A DNA stretch of 64,000 nt, taken from positions 35,283 to 99,282 of the forward strand of contig RAYY01000015.1 in the NCBI GenBank assembly GCA_003611875.1. The letters run 5' to 3'. The translations under genes were made by a program, and so were the position numbers. The stretch comes from a bacterium D16-56. GTDB taxonomy: Bacteria > Bacillota > Clostridia > Lachnospirales > Lachnospiraceae. The notes below the pieces were generated by a model. The model did not search any database, was not told where the DNA came from, and worked only from the letters and a program-made list of their open reading frames with translations. Shown here piece after piece: positions 1 through 8,510 of the stretch; within the stretch, counting starts at the first letter, position 1; every line of letters starts with the position of its first letter.

Positions 1-167
1 GTGTTTCAGGCTGTAACAGCTCTGCCTTCAGCGGTTAAGATTCAGCCCTTCTCCCCAGCGCCTTATCTCCGATTCGCTTCCTGCCACACTTCCACGGCTT
101 ATGGTATAGCCATTCAATACATATTACTCGCATTTCTTTTTATAGAAAACTATAGAACAGTTCGCTC

Positions 168-821
168 TTAATTTTCCACATATAAAGCTAATCTTTTTCC
201 CATATCAAATGCGCTTTGACAATCTATCGGAAATTGTTCCCTTCTTATCTTTGCTTTATGTTTCTCACTAAAGTTAGATGCCGCATATTTTGAATAGTCA
301 TCAAATTGATAGCAATCTGCCGAAATTACATATTCCGATTGACCATTTAAAAGCTGTAAATAATTCTTATTGTTCTCAAATATATATTGATACCCAAATG
401 ATTCCAACATTTCATGTGGCAATCCCATTGTATAAACAAAGCCAGTCTGTATCACACCTGTAAAATTTGTACGTTCTGCAGAATCATAGGAAAGATTAGC
501 AAATATCAGTCGCTCCATAAATGATTTCATTTCTCCGGTAATATTACCCAAATATACGGGTGATCCCAGAAGCAAGATATCACTTGACATTATCCGCCTC
601 AACACTTCTGTCATATCATCCTTCATTACACAACACTCAGCCACTTTACCTGCTTTCCTCTTACAGCTAAAACAACTGCAACAGCCTTTGAACTCTAAAT
701 CATAAAGATGAACCAATTCTACCTCTGCACCTGCAGATGCCGCTCCATCAATGGCTTTCTTTAGTAAAGTAGCTGTGTTCCAGTTTTTTCTTGGACTTCC
801 GTTAATTGCTATTGCCTTCAT
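168..821 (-). CDS. Flavodoxin / NADPH-dependent FMN reductase family protein
   Basis: A 217-residue cytoplasmic flavoprotein. The start INGSPRK is the FMN phosphate-binding loop of the flavodoxin-like fold, and GSPVYLGNITGEMK near residue 87 is the second flavin-contact segment typical of the FMN-reductase/iron-sulfur-flavoprotein group. A cysteine-rich stretch (CCSCFSCKRK, about residues 47-56, with a further CC at about 63) is common in clostridial members and could bind a metal or Fe-S cluster. The start codon follows AAAGGGA. Substrate and partner are not evident. It is monocistronic with its own promoter at 859-887. The family assignment is firm; the specific reaction is unknown. Confidence 0.88.
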   Translation of the reverse strand: MKAIAINGSPRKNWNTATLLKKAIDGAASAGAEVELVHLYDLEFKGCCSCFSCKRKAGKVAECCVMKDDMTEVLRRIMSSDILLLGSPVYLGNITGEMKSFMERLIFANLSYDSAERTNFTGVIQTGFVYTMGLPHEMLESFGYQYIFENNKNYLQLLNGQSEYVISADCYQFDDYSKYAASNFSEKHKAKIRREQFPIDCQSAFDMGKRLALYVEN

Positions 822-858
822 AAAAATCCCTTTCTATTTACATTTTAAAATTTTTTGC

Positions 859-887
859 TATAATCTAAGTGTAACTGTAAGATACAA
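859..887 (-). promoter_or_regulatory. Candidate promoter of the flavodoxin-family gene
   Basis: On the minus strand TTGTAT and ATTATA are separated by exactly 17 bases, about 40 bases upstream of the start codon. The -35 region lies in an AT-rich repetitive stretch that could hold an operator. The -10 match is moderate, so this is a prediction. Confidence 0.45.
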
Positions 888-974
888 AAATACAAGTACG
901 CACATTTTTGTGCCTTAAAATAGTGAGGATAAAATGTCTGACAATAACTTATACAATACAGGATGCTGTTTAGG

Positions 975-1103
975 TTAAGCGTATACCCCTGGTTCTTCGC
1001 CCGTGGCAAAATCACTTATATTAAAACCAGGATTCCGTTTTTTTATGAATCCGCCAATCTGCTCTCTGATGGCTTCCTCATCATCGACCACTGCTATATT
1101 CAA
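975..1103 (-). pseudogene. Remnant of a response regulator (receiver-domain N-terminus)
   Basis: A 42-codon frame opens with TTG behind an AGGTG ribosome site. It reads as the first strand and acidic pocket of a two-component receiver domain (NIAVVDDEEAIREQIGGF) and then runs into a stop. A full LytTR/AgrA-type regulator has about 240 residues, so only the extreme N-terminus survives. No phospho-acceptor domain follows in any frame, so I call it a decayed fragment. Confidence 0.6.
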
Positions 1104-1348
1104 AATTCATCACCTCGGATTTCCGTTTCAGCCGTCACTTAATTTATCGGCAGATTTTCTGTTATTTTGGGATGGAGGGAACGAAAAGCATATAAAATGG
1201 AGCGAAAGGCATAAATGCAGTACGGAAATTTCAAAAACAGCCCTAAAGTTTTTCGCCATTCGTCCGATATAAGGCGGCACAAACGCAAACCGCCGTGTAA
1301 GCATATTAGCTCTGATTCCCCCGCTGTCCAAGTGGTTTTCTGAATTGG

Positions 1349-1370
1349 AAAAAGGGCCTGTGAGCCCTTT
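1349..1370 (-). terminator. Rho-independent terminator after the MATE operon
   Basis: AAAGGGC and GCCCTTT form a perfect 7-bp stem around a 6-base loop. On the minus strand it is followed by a run of T, 48 bases beyond the MATE stop codon. It ends the DtxR-CDF-MATE operon. Confidence 0.7.
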
Positions 1371-1417
1371 CCTCATTTCTCCTTAGTGCAGTTTCAGCAA
1401 CCGGGATATATTGCCAA

Positions 1418-2785
1418 TCATTCTGCCCCTGTCTGCGAAGCAGCCAATACCTTTATCTGTCGGTTAATCTTAATTGCCAATATGATAATAGCAACAAGAG
1501 TAAGTATGTCAGCTATGGGCTGCGCAAGGAGAACACCGTTCAATCCTATATAGCGCGGCAGAAACATAATTACAGGAATGAAGAAAATGCCTTGCCGCCC
1601 GATACTTAATAACCAGCCCCCGGCGGCTTTTCCAAGAGCAAGTGAAAGCATGGAATAAATCGCTTCTATCCCCATACCAGCAAACATTACGATATTTGCC
1701 CGCAATGCAAATGTCCCAATTTCAACCACTTCTAAATCATCAGCAGTAAACAGTGAAATAACCGGGGTAGCAAAAATCAACATTAGAATTGTCATTAAGA
1801 CACAAAACGTACTCGTCCATATTAGCCCGGTTTTGGTAGCTTCCTGTACCCGGTGATACTGTTTTGCCCCATAATTATATCCGGCAATCGGCATAAACCC
1901 TTTGGCGAAGCCGGACACCGCATAAATTCCCATAGAGATAATGCGCGTTACAATTCCCATTGCGGCGATAGCTGCGTCGCCGTATTCTTTCGCTGCTGCG
2001 TTGGTAAAACCGATTGCAATACTTGCAGCCAACTGAAAAGCAAGGGTAGGAATACCAACTTTGAAGATTTCGCCGTAAATGGTTTTGTCAAACCGGAACT
2101 CTTTAGGAGAGAAACTAAATACACTCCGCTTTTTCAGTATGTAAAATAGATACATTACCGTTGTTATGGCTTGCGCAAGCGCGGTAGCGATAGCGGCTCC
2201 GGCAATCCCTGTATGGAAGCCATATATAAAAATCGGGTCAAAAATCACATTAAGCCCTGCGCCTAAAAGCATAGCAGTCATAGAAACTTTGGCGGCTCCC
2301 TCGCTCGAAGCAATGTTATTCATAGTGACATTGAAGATATTGAAAATAGAGCTAATGACGTAAATCATTGCATATTCACGGGCATAAGGATAAATAGTGT
2401 CTGTTGTTCCCAATGCATATAAAATCGGGCGCATAAATGCAACGATTATTACAATCATGATCGCTGCGATTGACAAGCTCGAATAAAGAGCTGTGGAAGC
2501 AACATGGTTTGCCTGTTCCTTATCCTTTGCCCCTAAAAGCCGGGAGAGGTAGGAAGCTGCGCCGCCGCCAAACAGTACGGCTAACCCGACTATGGCTTGC
2601 CCCAATGGAAACGTAATAGAAACAGCCCCCATTTGACTTGTTCCAAGCCCACCCACAAAATAAGCGTCTACAAGGTTATAAATACCTGTGACAAGCATAC
2701 CGATCATGGTTGGAAGTCCCATTTTAAGAAGTACCTGCGGAATGGGAGCGTTCCGCAGCATTGATACTCGTGTTTCGTTGTTCAT
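1418..2785 (-). CDS. MATE family multidrug/cation exporter
   Basis: A 455-residue polytopic membrane protein of normal MATE length. It has the family opening (a short polar leader, then GLPTMIGMLVTGIYNLVDAYFVG), two six-helix halves, and the mid-protein segment with FGIPTL-like spacing between bundles. MATE proteins export drugs or organic cations against Na+ or H+. Its start overlaps the stop of the upstream CDF gene in ATGA, so the two are translationally coupled. Co-transcription with a metal regulator and a CDF exporter suggests a role in metal or toxicant efflux, but the substrate cannot be read from the sequence. Confidence 0.92.
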   Translation of the reverse strand: MNNETRVSMLRNAPIPQVLLKMGLPTMIGMLVTGIYNLVDAYFVGGLGTSQMGAVSITFPLGQAIVGLAVLFGGGAASYLSRLLGAKDKEQANHVASTALYSSLSIAAIMIVIIVAFMRPILYALGTTDTIYPYAREYAMIYVISSIFNIFNVTMNNIASSEGAAKVSMTAMLLGAGLNVIFDPIFIYGFHTGIAGAAIATALAQAITTVMYLFYILKKRSVFSFSPKEFRFDKTIYGEIFKVGIPTLAFQLAASIAIGFTNAAAKEYGDAAIAAMGIVTRIISMGIYAVSGFAKGFMPIAGYNYGAKQYHRVQEATKTGLIWTSTFCVLMTILMLIFATPVISLFTADDLEVVEIGTFALRANIVMFAGMGIEAIYSMLSLALGKAAGGWLLSIGRQGIFFIPVIMFLPRYIGLNGVLLAQPIADILTLVAIIILAIKINRQIKVLAASQTGAE

Positions 2786-3990
2786 GTGTTATTTCTCCTT
2801 TGCTTTGAAAATTTATTTTTCTGCGTGACAGTTGCAATTACGAAACGAACCGTAAGCCGATAGTCGGGGTTACAAGATAAAAAGGCTTCTTCTAACGACT
2901 TTCGGATTTCCTTTTCACGTTTTTGCAGCCTACGCGGGAAAGCGATTGTAAGTGTTACATCAGTAATGCTCTGTGCTTTTACCGCACGGAAATCTTGCAG
3001 CTTTGCGTCAACATTTATCCTCTGAAATACTGTGCTAACTAAATTTTTGACCGTGTTCGCGGTATCTTCTGAAACGTCCAATATATCCACTTGTATTGTC
3101 GTGGTGCAGTCCATTTCCGTGTAAAGGGCATATTCTATGTCATGTGCGATTGTATCTAAAAGCGGGCGTTGTTCTTCACATAGACCGTCAAAGTGCATGG
3201 AAATAACAACATGACCTAACCCGTAATCATGGATAATCAAATTTGTTACGCCATAAACAGCGGGGTATTGTCCGGCTAACAAAGTAATTCTGTCTATAAG
3301 GTCTTGATCTGCTCCCTCGCCTAATATTCGTTCAATCGTTTCTGCCAATGCCTTAAAGCCGGAAATGATAATAAAGCCGGAAACGAACAGACCGCACCAC
3401 CCGTCAATAGACCACCCTGTAACTGTCTGAATAATCAGTGCTATCAGAATTGCCGTTGTGGATAGTAAATCGCTAATGCTGTCTGCGGCGGTTGATTTCA
3501 TAGCGGACGAATTGATTTGCTTCCCAATCCTGTTGTTGTAAAGGAACATATAAGATTTTGCTAATATGGAGCAGCATAAAAGGAAGCCAATCAAATAATT
3601 AAAATGTACTTCTTCGGGTGCTTTAATAGAGCCAATGGAATTTCCGGCAAGCGTAAATCCCATAATCATAACGGCTATGCTGGAAAACATACTCATAAGC
3701 CATTCATAACGTCCATGTCCGAAAGGGTGATGTTTTCCCGCACCTATTCCTGCCATGATAAACCCTAAGAAAGATAAAATAGTCGTCGCCACATCTGCCA
3801 AGTTATTAAAACCGTCAGCGATAATTGCAGCCGAACCGCTGATCGTGCCGCAAAGCAATTTCAGCAGGAACAGCACAAGATTGATTACAATTCCTAACGC
3901 GCTGCATAATTTGGCGTAGGCTTGTTTTACCGTTGGAGAGGAAATGTTTTTATAGTCCTTTATCCATAAACGGGCAAATAGTTGTACCAT
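2782..3990 (-). CDS. Cation diffusion facilitator (CDF) metal exporter
   Basis: A 402-residue inner-membrane divalent-metal/H+ antiporter. The metal-site helices are visible: IIADGFNNLADV (helix II D..D type), KHHPFGHGRYEW before helix III, and STAADSISDLL (helix V). A longer than usual cytoplasmic C-terminal region follows. It starts inside the 3' end of the DtxR-like gene (41-base overlap) but has its own AAAGGAG site, and it overlaps the following MATE gene by 4 bases. The context, a DtxR/MntR-like regulator, argues for Mn2+ or Fe2+ rather than drug transport. The CDF family is certain, the metal is inferred. Confidence 0.93.
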   Translation of the reverse strand: MVQLFARLWIKDYKNISSPTVKQAYAKLCSALGIVINLVLFLLKLLCGTISGSAAIIADGFNNLADVATTILSFLGFIMAGIGAGKHHPFGHGRYEWLMSMFSSIAVMIMGFTLAGNSIGSIKAPEEVHFNYLIGFLLCCSILAKSYMFLYNNRIGKQINSSAMKSTAADSISDLLSTTAILIALIIQTVTGWSIDGWCGLFVSGFIIISGFKALAETIERILGEGADQDLIDRITLLAGQYPAVYGVTNLIIHDYGLGHVVISMHFDGLCEEQRPLLDTIAHDIEYALYTEMDCTTTIQVDILDVSEDTANTVKNLVSTVFQRINVDAKLQDFRAVKAQSITDVTLTIAFPRRLQKREKEIRKSLEEAFLSCNPDYRLTVRFVIATVTQKNKFSKQRRNNT

Positions 3991-4366
3991 TTTCAGCGGC
4001 TCCTTTCTCTGTCAACTGATCTTGCAATGCTCTGATTGTTTCGTCGCTCAAAATATGCTCCAAGTGGCAAGCGTCTTTTTCTGCTGTGGCTGCCTGTATC
4101 TGCAAGACAGAAACCATAAATTCCTTAGTGATACAATACTTTTTGTGTATTGCCTGTGCTGTCTGCAAGCCAAGCTCTGTTAATTGAACATCATGCTGAA
4201 AGTGCGTGACGTAGCCCTGCCCGGTAAGTGCCTTTACCATGTTGCACACGCTGGCTTTGGAATACCCCATTACCTCGGCTATATCACATTCCCGGACTTC
4301 TCCCTTTTTTTGGTGCAGAAGATAGATCACTTTCAGATAGTCCTCGCCGGATTTGTGTAAGCCCAT
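3950..4366 (-). CDS. DtxR/MntR-family metal-dependent regulator
   Basis: A 138-residue regulator. The N-terminal winged helix reads SGEDYLKVIYLL, then ECDIAEVMGYSKASVCNMVKAL, the DtxR recognition-helix pattern. The dimerisation part has the metal-site residues spaced as in the family (KDACHLEHILSDETI). It is short, lacking the SH3-like third domain, as in MntR. It is first in an operon with CDF and MATE exporters, so it probably senses Mn or Fe. A strong promoter and two operator-like palindromes lie directly upstream (4387-4462). Confidence 0.9.
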   Translation of the reverse strand: MGLHKSGEDYLKVIYLLHQKKGEVRECDIAEVMGYSKASVCNMVKALTGQGYVTHFQHDVQLTELGLQTAQAIHKKYCITKEFMVSVLQIQAATAEKDACHLEHILSDETIRALQDQLTEKGAAENGTTICPFMDKGL

Positions 4367-4386
4367 GTAATCCTCCTTTCTTGAAT

Positions 4387-4462
4387 GTGAGTAAATTCAT
4401 TCACTGATATAATACACGTCAGCTAACCCTTTGTCAATACCAGTGAATAAATATATTCATTC
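4387..4462 (-). promoter_or_regulatory. Promoter of the DtxR-CDF-MATE operon with two flanking operators
   Basis: On the minus strand TTGACA (4432-4437) and TATTAT (4409-4414) are 17 bases apart. The palindrome GTGAGTAAATTCATTCAC (4387-4404) covers the predicted start of transcription. A related one, GTGAATAAATATATTCATTC (4443-4462), sits just upstream of the -35. The 15-base core GTGAGTAAATTCATT is repeated exactly at the promoter of the neighbouring TetR gene (5186-5200). This fits repression by the TetR protein, though the DtxR-like protein is an alternative binder. Confidence 0.75.
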
Positions 4463-4470
4463 GGCAGGGC

Positions 4471-4506
4471 AAAAAAATAGCTGTGCATATAGCACAAGCT
4501 ATTTTA
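4471..4506 (-). terminator. Rho-independent terminator of the TetR gene
   Basis: A stem of AATAGCT plus GTGC with an ATATA loop, followed on the minus strand by seven T. It lies just after the TetR stop codon, so TetR and the DtxR operon are separate transcription units. Confidence 0.8.
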
Positions 4507-5160
4507 TCACCCCCAATTTTCGATTTTCAGTATGTTGGAAAAGACTTCCCGCATGAAGTCGCGGAATAGAATAATATAGTCCTCTGTGTCAATGCCCGGT
4601 AAATCATCATGGAACGTATGAATTAAGCCAAAAACCAAAAATTTTGTTGTGCGCTGAACGTCCTTACAATGAAAGACATTCTCTGCAATCCCCTGTTCGA
4701 TTATTGGTATCATTACCTCTGCCATTTCATTTGCAACATGATCTAACCGGCTTGCGCGTATCTCGGTTTCTTCGTGATAATTGGCTTCAAACTCCTTATG
4801 CTTCATTACATACTCAAATATCTGCTGAATGAACAAAGACAGCTTTTCAAGGGCAGGGGTATCTTGTGACGTGGGTACTTTAAGCTGTTCGACGGCTTTC
4901 ATGGCGTAATATTCAGAGGTCGCCGCGAAAATTTCTGTTTTGGATTTGAAATACCGATAGAACAGCCCCGGCGACACATTCATTCTGTCTGAAATATCCT
5001 GTATAGTCGTATTTTCATACCCCTTTTCAGAAAACAGTGTCAATGCCGTTTCAATGATCTCCTGTCTGCGTTCTTCCGGCTCTTTGGAAATGCGGGTGCG
5101 GCGCGGGCTGTTCCTTGCCCTCCGTCTGGGTTGTTCGTCCTGTGTATTGGAAAATGACAT
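4507..5160 (-). CDS. TetR/AcrR family transcriptional regulator
   Basis: A 217-residue repressor. A basic N-terminal tail (about residues 10-25) precedes the DNA-binding domain, whose helix-turn-helix reads TTIQDISDRMNVSPGLFYRYF at about residues 48-68. The C-terminal helices form the ligand/dimer domain. The ATG at 5160 is preferred because GGGAGG lies 7 bases upstream; an in-frame ATG 39 bases further up lacks such a site. Its promoter carries the operator also found at the DtxR-CDF-MATE promoter, so it probably autoregulates and controls the exporter operon. The inducer is unknown. Confidence 0.9.
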   Translation of the reverse strand: MSFSNTQDEQPRRRARNSPRRTRISKEPEERRQEIIETALTLFSEKGYENTTIQDISDRMNVSPGLFYRYFKSKTEIFAATSEYYAMKAVEQLKVPTSQDTPALEKLSLFIQQIFEYVMKHKEFEANYHEETEIRASRLDHVANEMAEVMIPIIEQGIAENVFHCKDVQRTTKFLVFGLIHTFHDDLPGIDTEDYIILFRDFMREVFSNILKIENWG

Positions 5161-5185
5161 TTTATAACCTCCCATTCTGTTGTGA

Positions 5186-5226
5186 GTGAGTAAATTCATT
5201 ATCTACTATAATGGGGCTGTTGTCAA
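5186..5226 (-). promoter_or_regulatory. TetR promoter with operator over the -10
   Basis: TTGACA (5221-5226) and GATAAT (5198-5203) are 17 bases apart on the minus strand. The operator core GTGAGTAAATTCATT occupies 5186-5200, overlapping the -10 and the start of transcription. It is identical over 15 bases to the site at 4387. Confidence 0.75.
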
Positions 5227-5239
5227 GATTTACGAAAAA

Positions 5240-6172
5240 TTACCGTCCCTGCCATTTTTTTGTGAAATACCGACAGGACAGACTGGCCGTACTTATAAGA
5301 AAACTCAATGGCCTACAGAACATGATTCCATAAAACCCGATATACCGCACCGAAACAAAGGCAAAGGCTGTACGGACCCCTAATTCGAGCATAGTATTAA
5401 AAACCGGGTATGCAATCTCCCCTGCCCCTCGCAGGAAATTCGTGAGCAGGTAAAGGTTGACGCAGAAAGGGAATGTCAGGGAAACGATATGGAGATAGCG
5501 CACCCCGATGCGGACAACTTCCTTTTCGTCGCCCACTAACAGGTACATGAACTGCGGCGAGGCAGCCCATATAACAGCCACCACCGCAGCTGCAAATACT
5601 ACTGAAATCTTAAACCCGTCCCTTAACCCCTTACGGCATCTTTCAAAATTTTTAGCCCCCACATTCTGTGCTGTAAAAACACTGAGCAAAGTCCCCATAT
5701 TGACTGCCGGGATTGTCAGTATCGTTTCAATCCTATATGCCGCTGCATAGGCCGATATCTCATTAATGCCAAACTTGTTGATCACTCCCTGGATAAAGAA
5801 CATACTGACAGCGGAGGCTCCATTCTGCACGATGCTTGTTATGCCAAGACGTAATACGGGCAGTACATGCTTAGAATCAGGCCGCACCGCCAATGCCTTT
5901 TTATCTTTACGGCATAAATGGAAAACAGCCAGCCCTGCCGCTGCCGCCTGTGAGATCACCGTTGCAGATGCCGCCCCTCTTATCCCCAGACGGAGGATTA
6001 CGACAAACACATAATCAAGCACGATATTCATAAGGCAGGAAACGGACATATCCCGTACCGGCGTCCTTGCGTCCCCTCCGGCCTTTTCCACCGCAGAGTA
6101 AAAGTTGTATGCTGACAGGAACGGGATTCCCAATGCTGTGATCCTCAAATACTCTGCCGCATGACGGGCGGT
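5240..6172 (-). pseudogene. MATE exporter, N-terminus deleted by an IS66 remnant
   Basis: About 310 residues of a second MATE transporter, beginning near AEYLRITALGIPFLSAYNFY, which in intact proteins lies around residue 130. The AGGDARTP loop and the later helices are present through to a normal C-terminus. Upstream of about 6172 the frame stays open, but that stretch is antisense to an IS66 transposase fragment, so the first four or so membrane helices are missing. With half of the first bundle gone it cannot be a working transporter. Confidence 0.8.
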
Positions 6173-6458
6173 CCCGCCTGACAATATCGATGCTGAGCGA
6201 AGCATCCGGTCCTTTTGTTTAGGAAAACATAACTGGAAGATCATAGACTCCAAAAAGGGTGCGAAAGCCAGCGCCATGCTGTACAGCCTGGCTGAAACAG
6301 CGAAAGCGAATAGCCTGAAGCCCTATGAGTATTTCTCCTATCTACTGACCCAGCTTATGAACTATCCCCGTGGAAATGTGCCGGAGGAGGAACTAGAAAA
6401 GCTAATGCCCTGGTCAGCGGAACTACCAGACAGCTGCCGAAAAATGAAAGATCGATAA
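6165..6458 (+). pseudogene. IS66-family transposase (TnpC) C-terminal remnant
   Basis: The plus strand reads the conserved end of an IS66 TnpC: PPDNIDAERSIRSF, then FCLGKHNW, GAKASAMLYSLAETAKAN and LKPYEYFSYLL, ending at TAA 6458. The DN..AER motif holds the last catalytic Glu of the DDE domain. Everything N-terminal of it is missing: a TGA lies just upstream at 6162 and the sequence beyond belongs to a MATE gene on the other strand. The block GTAAGGTACATGGTAA ending at 6525 on the minus strand is a plausible IS66 terminal inverted repeat. Confidence 0.8.
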
Positions 6459-6463
6459 ATCCA

Positions 6464-6493
6464 TTGTCGTCCATTCTGGACGGCAATTTTTTT
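6464..6493 (+). terminator. Rho-independent terminator after the IS66 fragment
   Basis: TTGTCGTCC and GGACGGCAA pair over 9 positions (one G-T) around a 5-base loop and are followed by seven T on the plus strand. Confidence 0.75.
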
Positions 6494-6613
6494 GACCCGG
6501 ACGGGTTATTTACCATGTACCTTACAAACAGCTTGAAATCAGCATTTCTTCATAAATAAGTGCACCCCTTTCGAGTGTGCAACAATAATTTATTATCAGA
6601 CATATAAAGTTCC

Positions 6614-7063
6614 TCAGTATCCATTTAAAAGACAATCTACATGTCGTTGTGCATCTTCAACGTGTTCGAGCATATTAGGTTCATGAAGATGGTCAAATGC
6701 TATTTCTGTTAGTTCATCCATCAAACTTTCTGCTGAATAGTATCCTTCACACTCTAATATCATATAATGAAGATACATAACTTTTATTAAAGGATACGAA
6801 CTTGACTCGGAAAGAGATTCCATCTCATTTAAAAAATCATCTGCTATAGCTTTGGGCTGTCTTCTAAAACAATGATATAATGCATTCATATATATCATTT
6901 GAACATCTAAACACTCTTCATATTCAGGATATAGCGCCTTTATTTCCGATAATTTCGCAATCTGCTCATTATTCTCTGAATGTACAAGATCACTAAGAAT
7001 CGTATCCATATAACAAGTTGCCAACTCCCAATTCTTTGGATTATGGATATATATCGTATACAC
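6614..7063 (-). CDS. Helical-repeat (TPR-like) protein, probable frame-shifted tail of the SIR2 gene
   Basis: 149 residues, all helical in appearance, with TPR-like periodicity (MIYMNALYHCFRRQPKAIAD; YPLIKVMYLHYMILECEGYY). The only start is a GTG with no ribosome site, inside the last codons of the SIR2-like gene, which it overlaps by 23 bases. Removing one base near the TATATAT tract at about 7045-7055 would fuse the two into a 468-residue SIR2-TPR protein. I therefore think it is the C-terminal part of that gene; a translationally coupled second subunit is the alternative. Confidence 0.6.
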   Translation of the reverse strand: MYTIYIHNPKNWELATCYMDTILSDLVHSENNEQIAKLSEIKALYPEYEECLDVQMIYMNALYHCFRRQPKAIADDFLNEMESLSESSSYPLIKVMYLHYMILECEGYYSAESLMDELTEIAFDHLHEPNMLEHVEDAQRHVDCLLNGY

Positions 7064-8021
7064 TGGCTTTTAATGCATTTATTCGCGTTAAAGAATATAA
7101 CTCTCTAAGTTTACCCGCCTTCTCAAGTATAGCTGGAAATATGGTATCTTCATACAATTTCTTTAAAATTACATTTACACAATCCCATTCGCCATCTGGA
7201 TAAAAGATAGCAGAAATATGTTTATCGCCAAGTTCAAGAGAACGTTTGTCAAGTTTTTCTGCCTTGCAATTTATAATTGCAAAATGAGTCAAACTATTTT
7301 TATAGTCTTCTTCATGAACAATTTGATTCAATAACCTGATTGGATAATCATCCTCCAAACTACAACCAATAAAGAGCATAAATTTTCCTTTTAGCCAATT
7401 TGACAATTGTTTAACCAATTGTGTTCCATCCGAATAATATTGCTCATACTGTTCTTTTGAGAAAATAAAAGACTTATAATCAGTATTATTCCTGCCAATA
7501 TCACCATGTATCTTGTATAAAATATGAGAATGGGATTGTAGTGCATCTGCCAATAAACCAAATGGTGCGGTTGGACCTAGTATATGCTCAAACATATGCC
7601 CACTTTGAATAAAAGAATGTTCCAATACTCGATCAAAATTGGTTGTAATTACAGGGCTTTCAGGAAATAAAGCCGCTAATTGACCAACTGGCATTTCTAA
7701 TAATTTACTATCACGTGAATCTATGTGATTTTCAGAGAATAATTCTACAACATCCTTGCAGAAATTAAAAGTCCCCAAATATTTTTCTAATTCTGAAACA
7801 GTATCGAATAAATCAACCTCGATTAACGAAATGATACGGTTCTTTTCTTTTGGATCCGTTATATTATCACATAATTTTCTTAAAGCTTCTTTCCAAGTGG
7901 GCATAATATCCGCACTTAGCCCGGCACCAATATATGGCACAATATTCTTAAATTGTTTAACAATTTGTCTATAAATCTTGTCATTCCTAGGATGATAACC
8001 CATTATTTCCTCAAAAGTCAT
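7041..8021 (-). CDS. SIR2-like (SIR2_2) domain protein, possible NADase defence effector
   Basis: 326 residues. Sirtuin-fold landmarks are clear: GAGLSADIMPTW (NAD-binding loop, about residues 32-43), TTNFDRVLE (about 125), KIHGDIG (the HG of the catalytic loop), then IFSKEQYEQYY and FIGCSLEDDYP typical of the SIR2_2 subfamily. In bacteria this subfamily usually depletes NAD in anti-phage or anti-plasmid systems rather than deacetylating proteins. An AGGAGG site precedes the ATG. The gene is AT-rich compared with its neighbours, as defence islands often are. The helical tail that would act as sensor or oligomeriser is out of frame immediately downstream. The NADase role is inferred from the family. 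Confidence 0.85.
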   Translation of the reverse strand: MTFEEIMGYHPRNDKIYRQIVKQFKNIVPYIGAGLSADIMPTWKEALRKLCDNITDPKEKNRIISLIEVDLFDTVSELEKYLGTFNFCKDVVELFSENHIDSRDSKLLEMPVGQLAALFPESPVITTNFDRVLEHSFIQSGHMFEHILGPTAPFGLLADALQSHSHILYKIHGDIGRNNTDYKSFIFSKEQYEQYYSDGTQLVKQLSNWLKGKFMLFIGCSLEDDYPIRLLNQIVHEEDYKNSLTHFAIINCKAEKLDKRSLELGDKHISAIFYPDGEWDCVNVILKKLYEDTIFPAILEKAGKLRELYSLTRINALKASVYDIYP

Positions 8022-8123
8022 AAAAACATCCTCCTAAATTTAACATAAAAAATATAATTTAGCCAAATCCATACGTCAACACCTCAATCTACTCCATTCC
8101 CAAAGCCGATTGAAAACTTTCAA

Positions 8124-8258
8124 TCATATCTCGTCTTCCGCTTTCTCCCCGCATAATTCTGCAACGCCCATTTTTCCAGTGTATGGATCGTACCACTTAT
8201 GTTCACCAGAATCTATTCTTTCAGACAAATATTGCAATGTTACATCTTGTTCTCTCAT
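8124..8258 (-). CDS. Small hypothetical protein (44 aa)
   Basis: An acidic, soluble 44-residue frame beginning MREQDVTLQYLSERI with AAAGGAC six bases upstream. It ends in a Gly/Glu-rich stretch (ELCGEKAEDEI). The region HKWYDPYTGKMG looks structured. No family is recognised. It lies between the SIR2-like gene and the truncated recombinase. Coding is supported by the ribosome site and clean codon use only. Confidence 0.45.
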   Translation of the reverse strand: MREQDVTLQYLSERIDSGEHKWYDPYTGKMGVAELCGEKAEDEI

Positions 8259-8344
8259 ATTTTGTCCTTTCTATAACATATTTTGAACATAAAACTACCC
8301 ACTGCAAACAGCAAGATACTCTCCCCGGCTTAATTTAGTTTGTA

Positions 8345-8390
8345 GCGCAGCAAGTTGCAGGCAATTAAACCCTCATTTGGATTAAAATTA
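8345..8390. repeat. Copy 1 of a dispersed intergenic repeat
   Basis: A stretch of the form GCAGCAAGTTGCAGGCAATT followed by AAACCCTCATTTGGATTAAA. It matches the block at 21579-21625 in order and spacing, with a few substitutions. It lies in non-coding DNA next to the small 44-aa gene. Confidence 0.5.
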
Positions 8391-8510
8391 ATCATACCAT
8401 ATTTATCGTCAATTCCCCACAAAAAAACAAGCCGGAGAACCCAAAAGTCTCCAGCTTGACAAAAATTTTTCTTCTATAATTAAATAACAAAATTTACACA
8501 TTTTAACCTA

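Noticed and set aside
1..167. Plus-strand frame open from base 1 to 171
   Set aside because: Cut by the window edge, no recognisable domain; could be chance or a remnant.
1128..1376. 82-codon minus-strand frame beginning MRKGLTGPF
   Set aside because: No ribosome site, its 5' end is the MATE operon terminator hairpin, and composition is not coding-like. The segment ANMLTRRFAFVPPYIGRM looks familiar from mobile-element flanks but I cannot support a gene.
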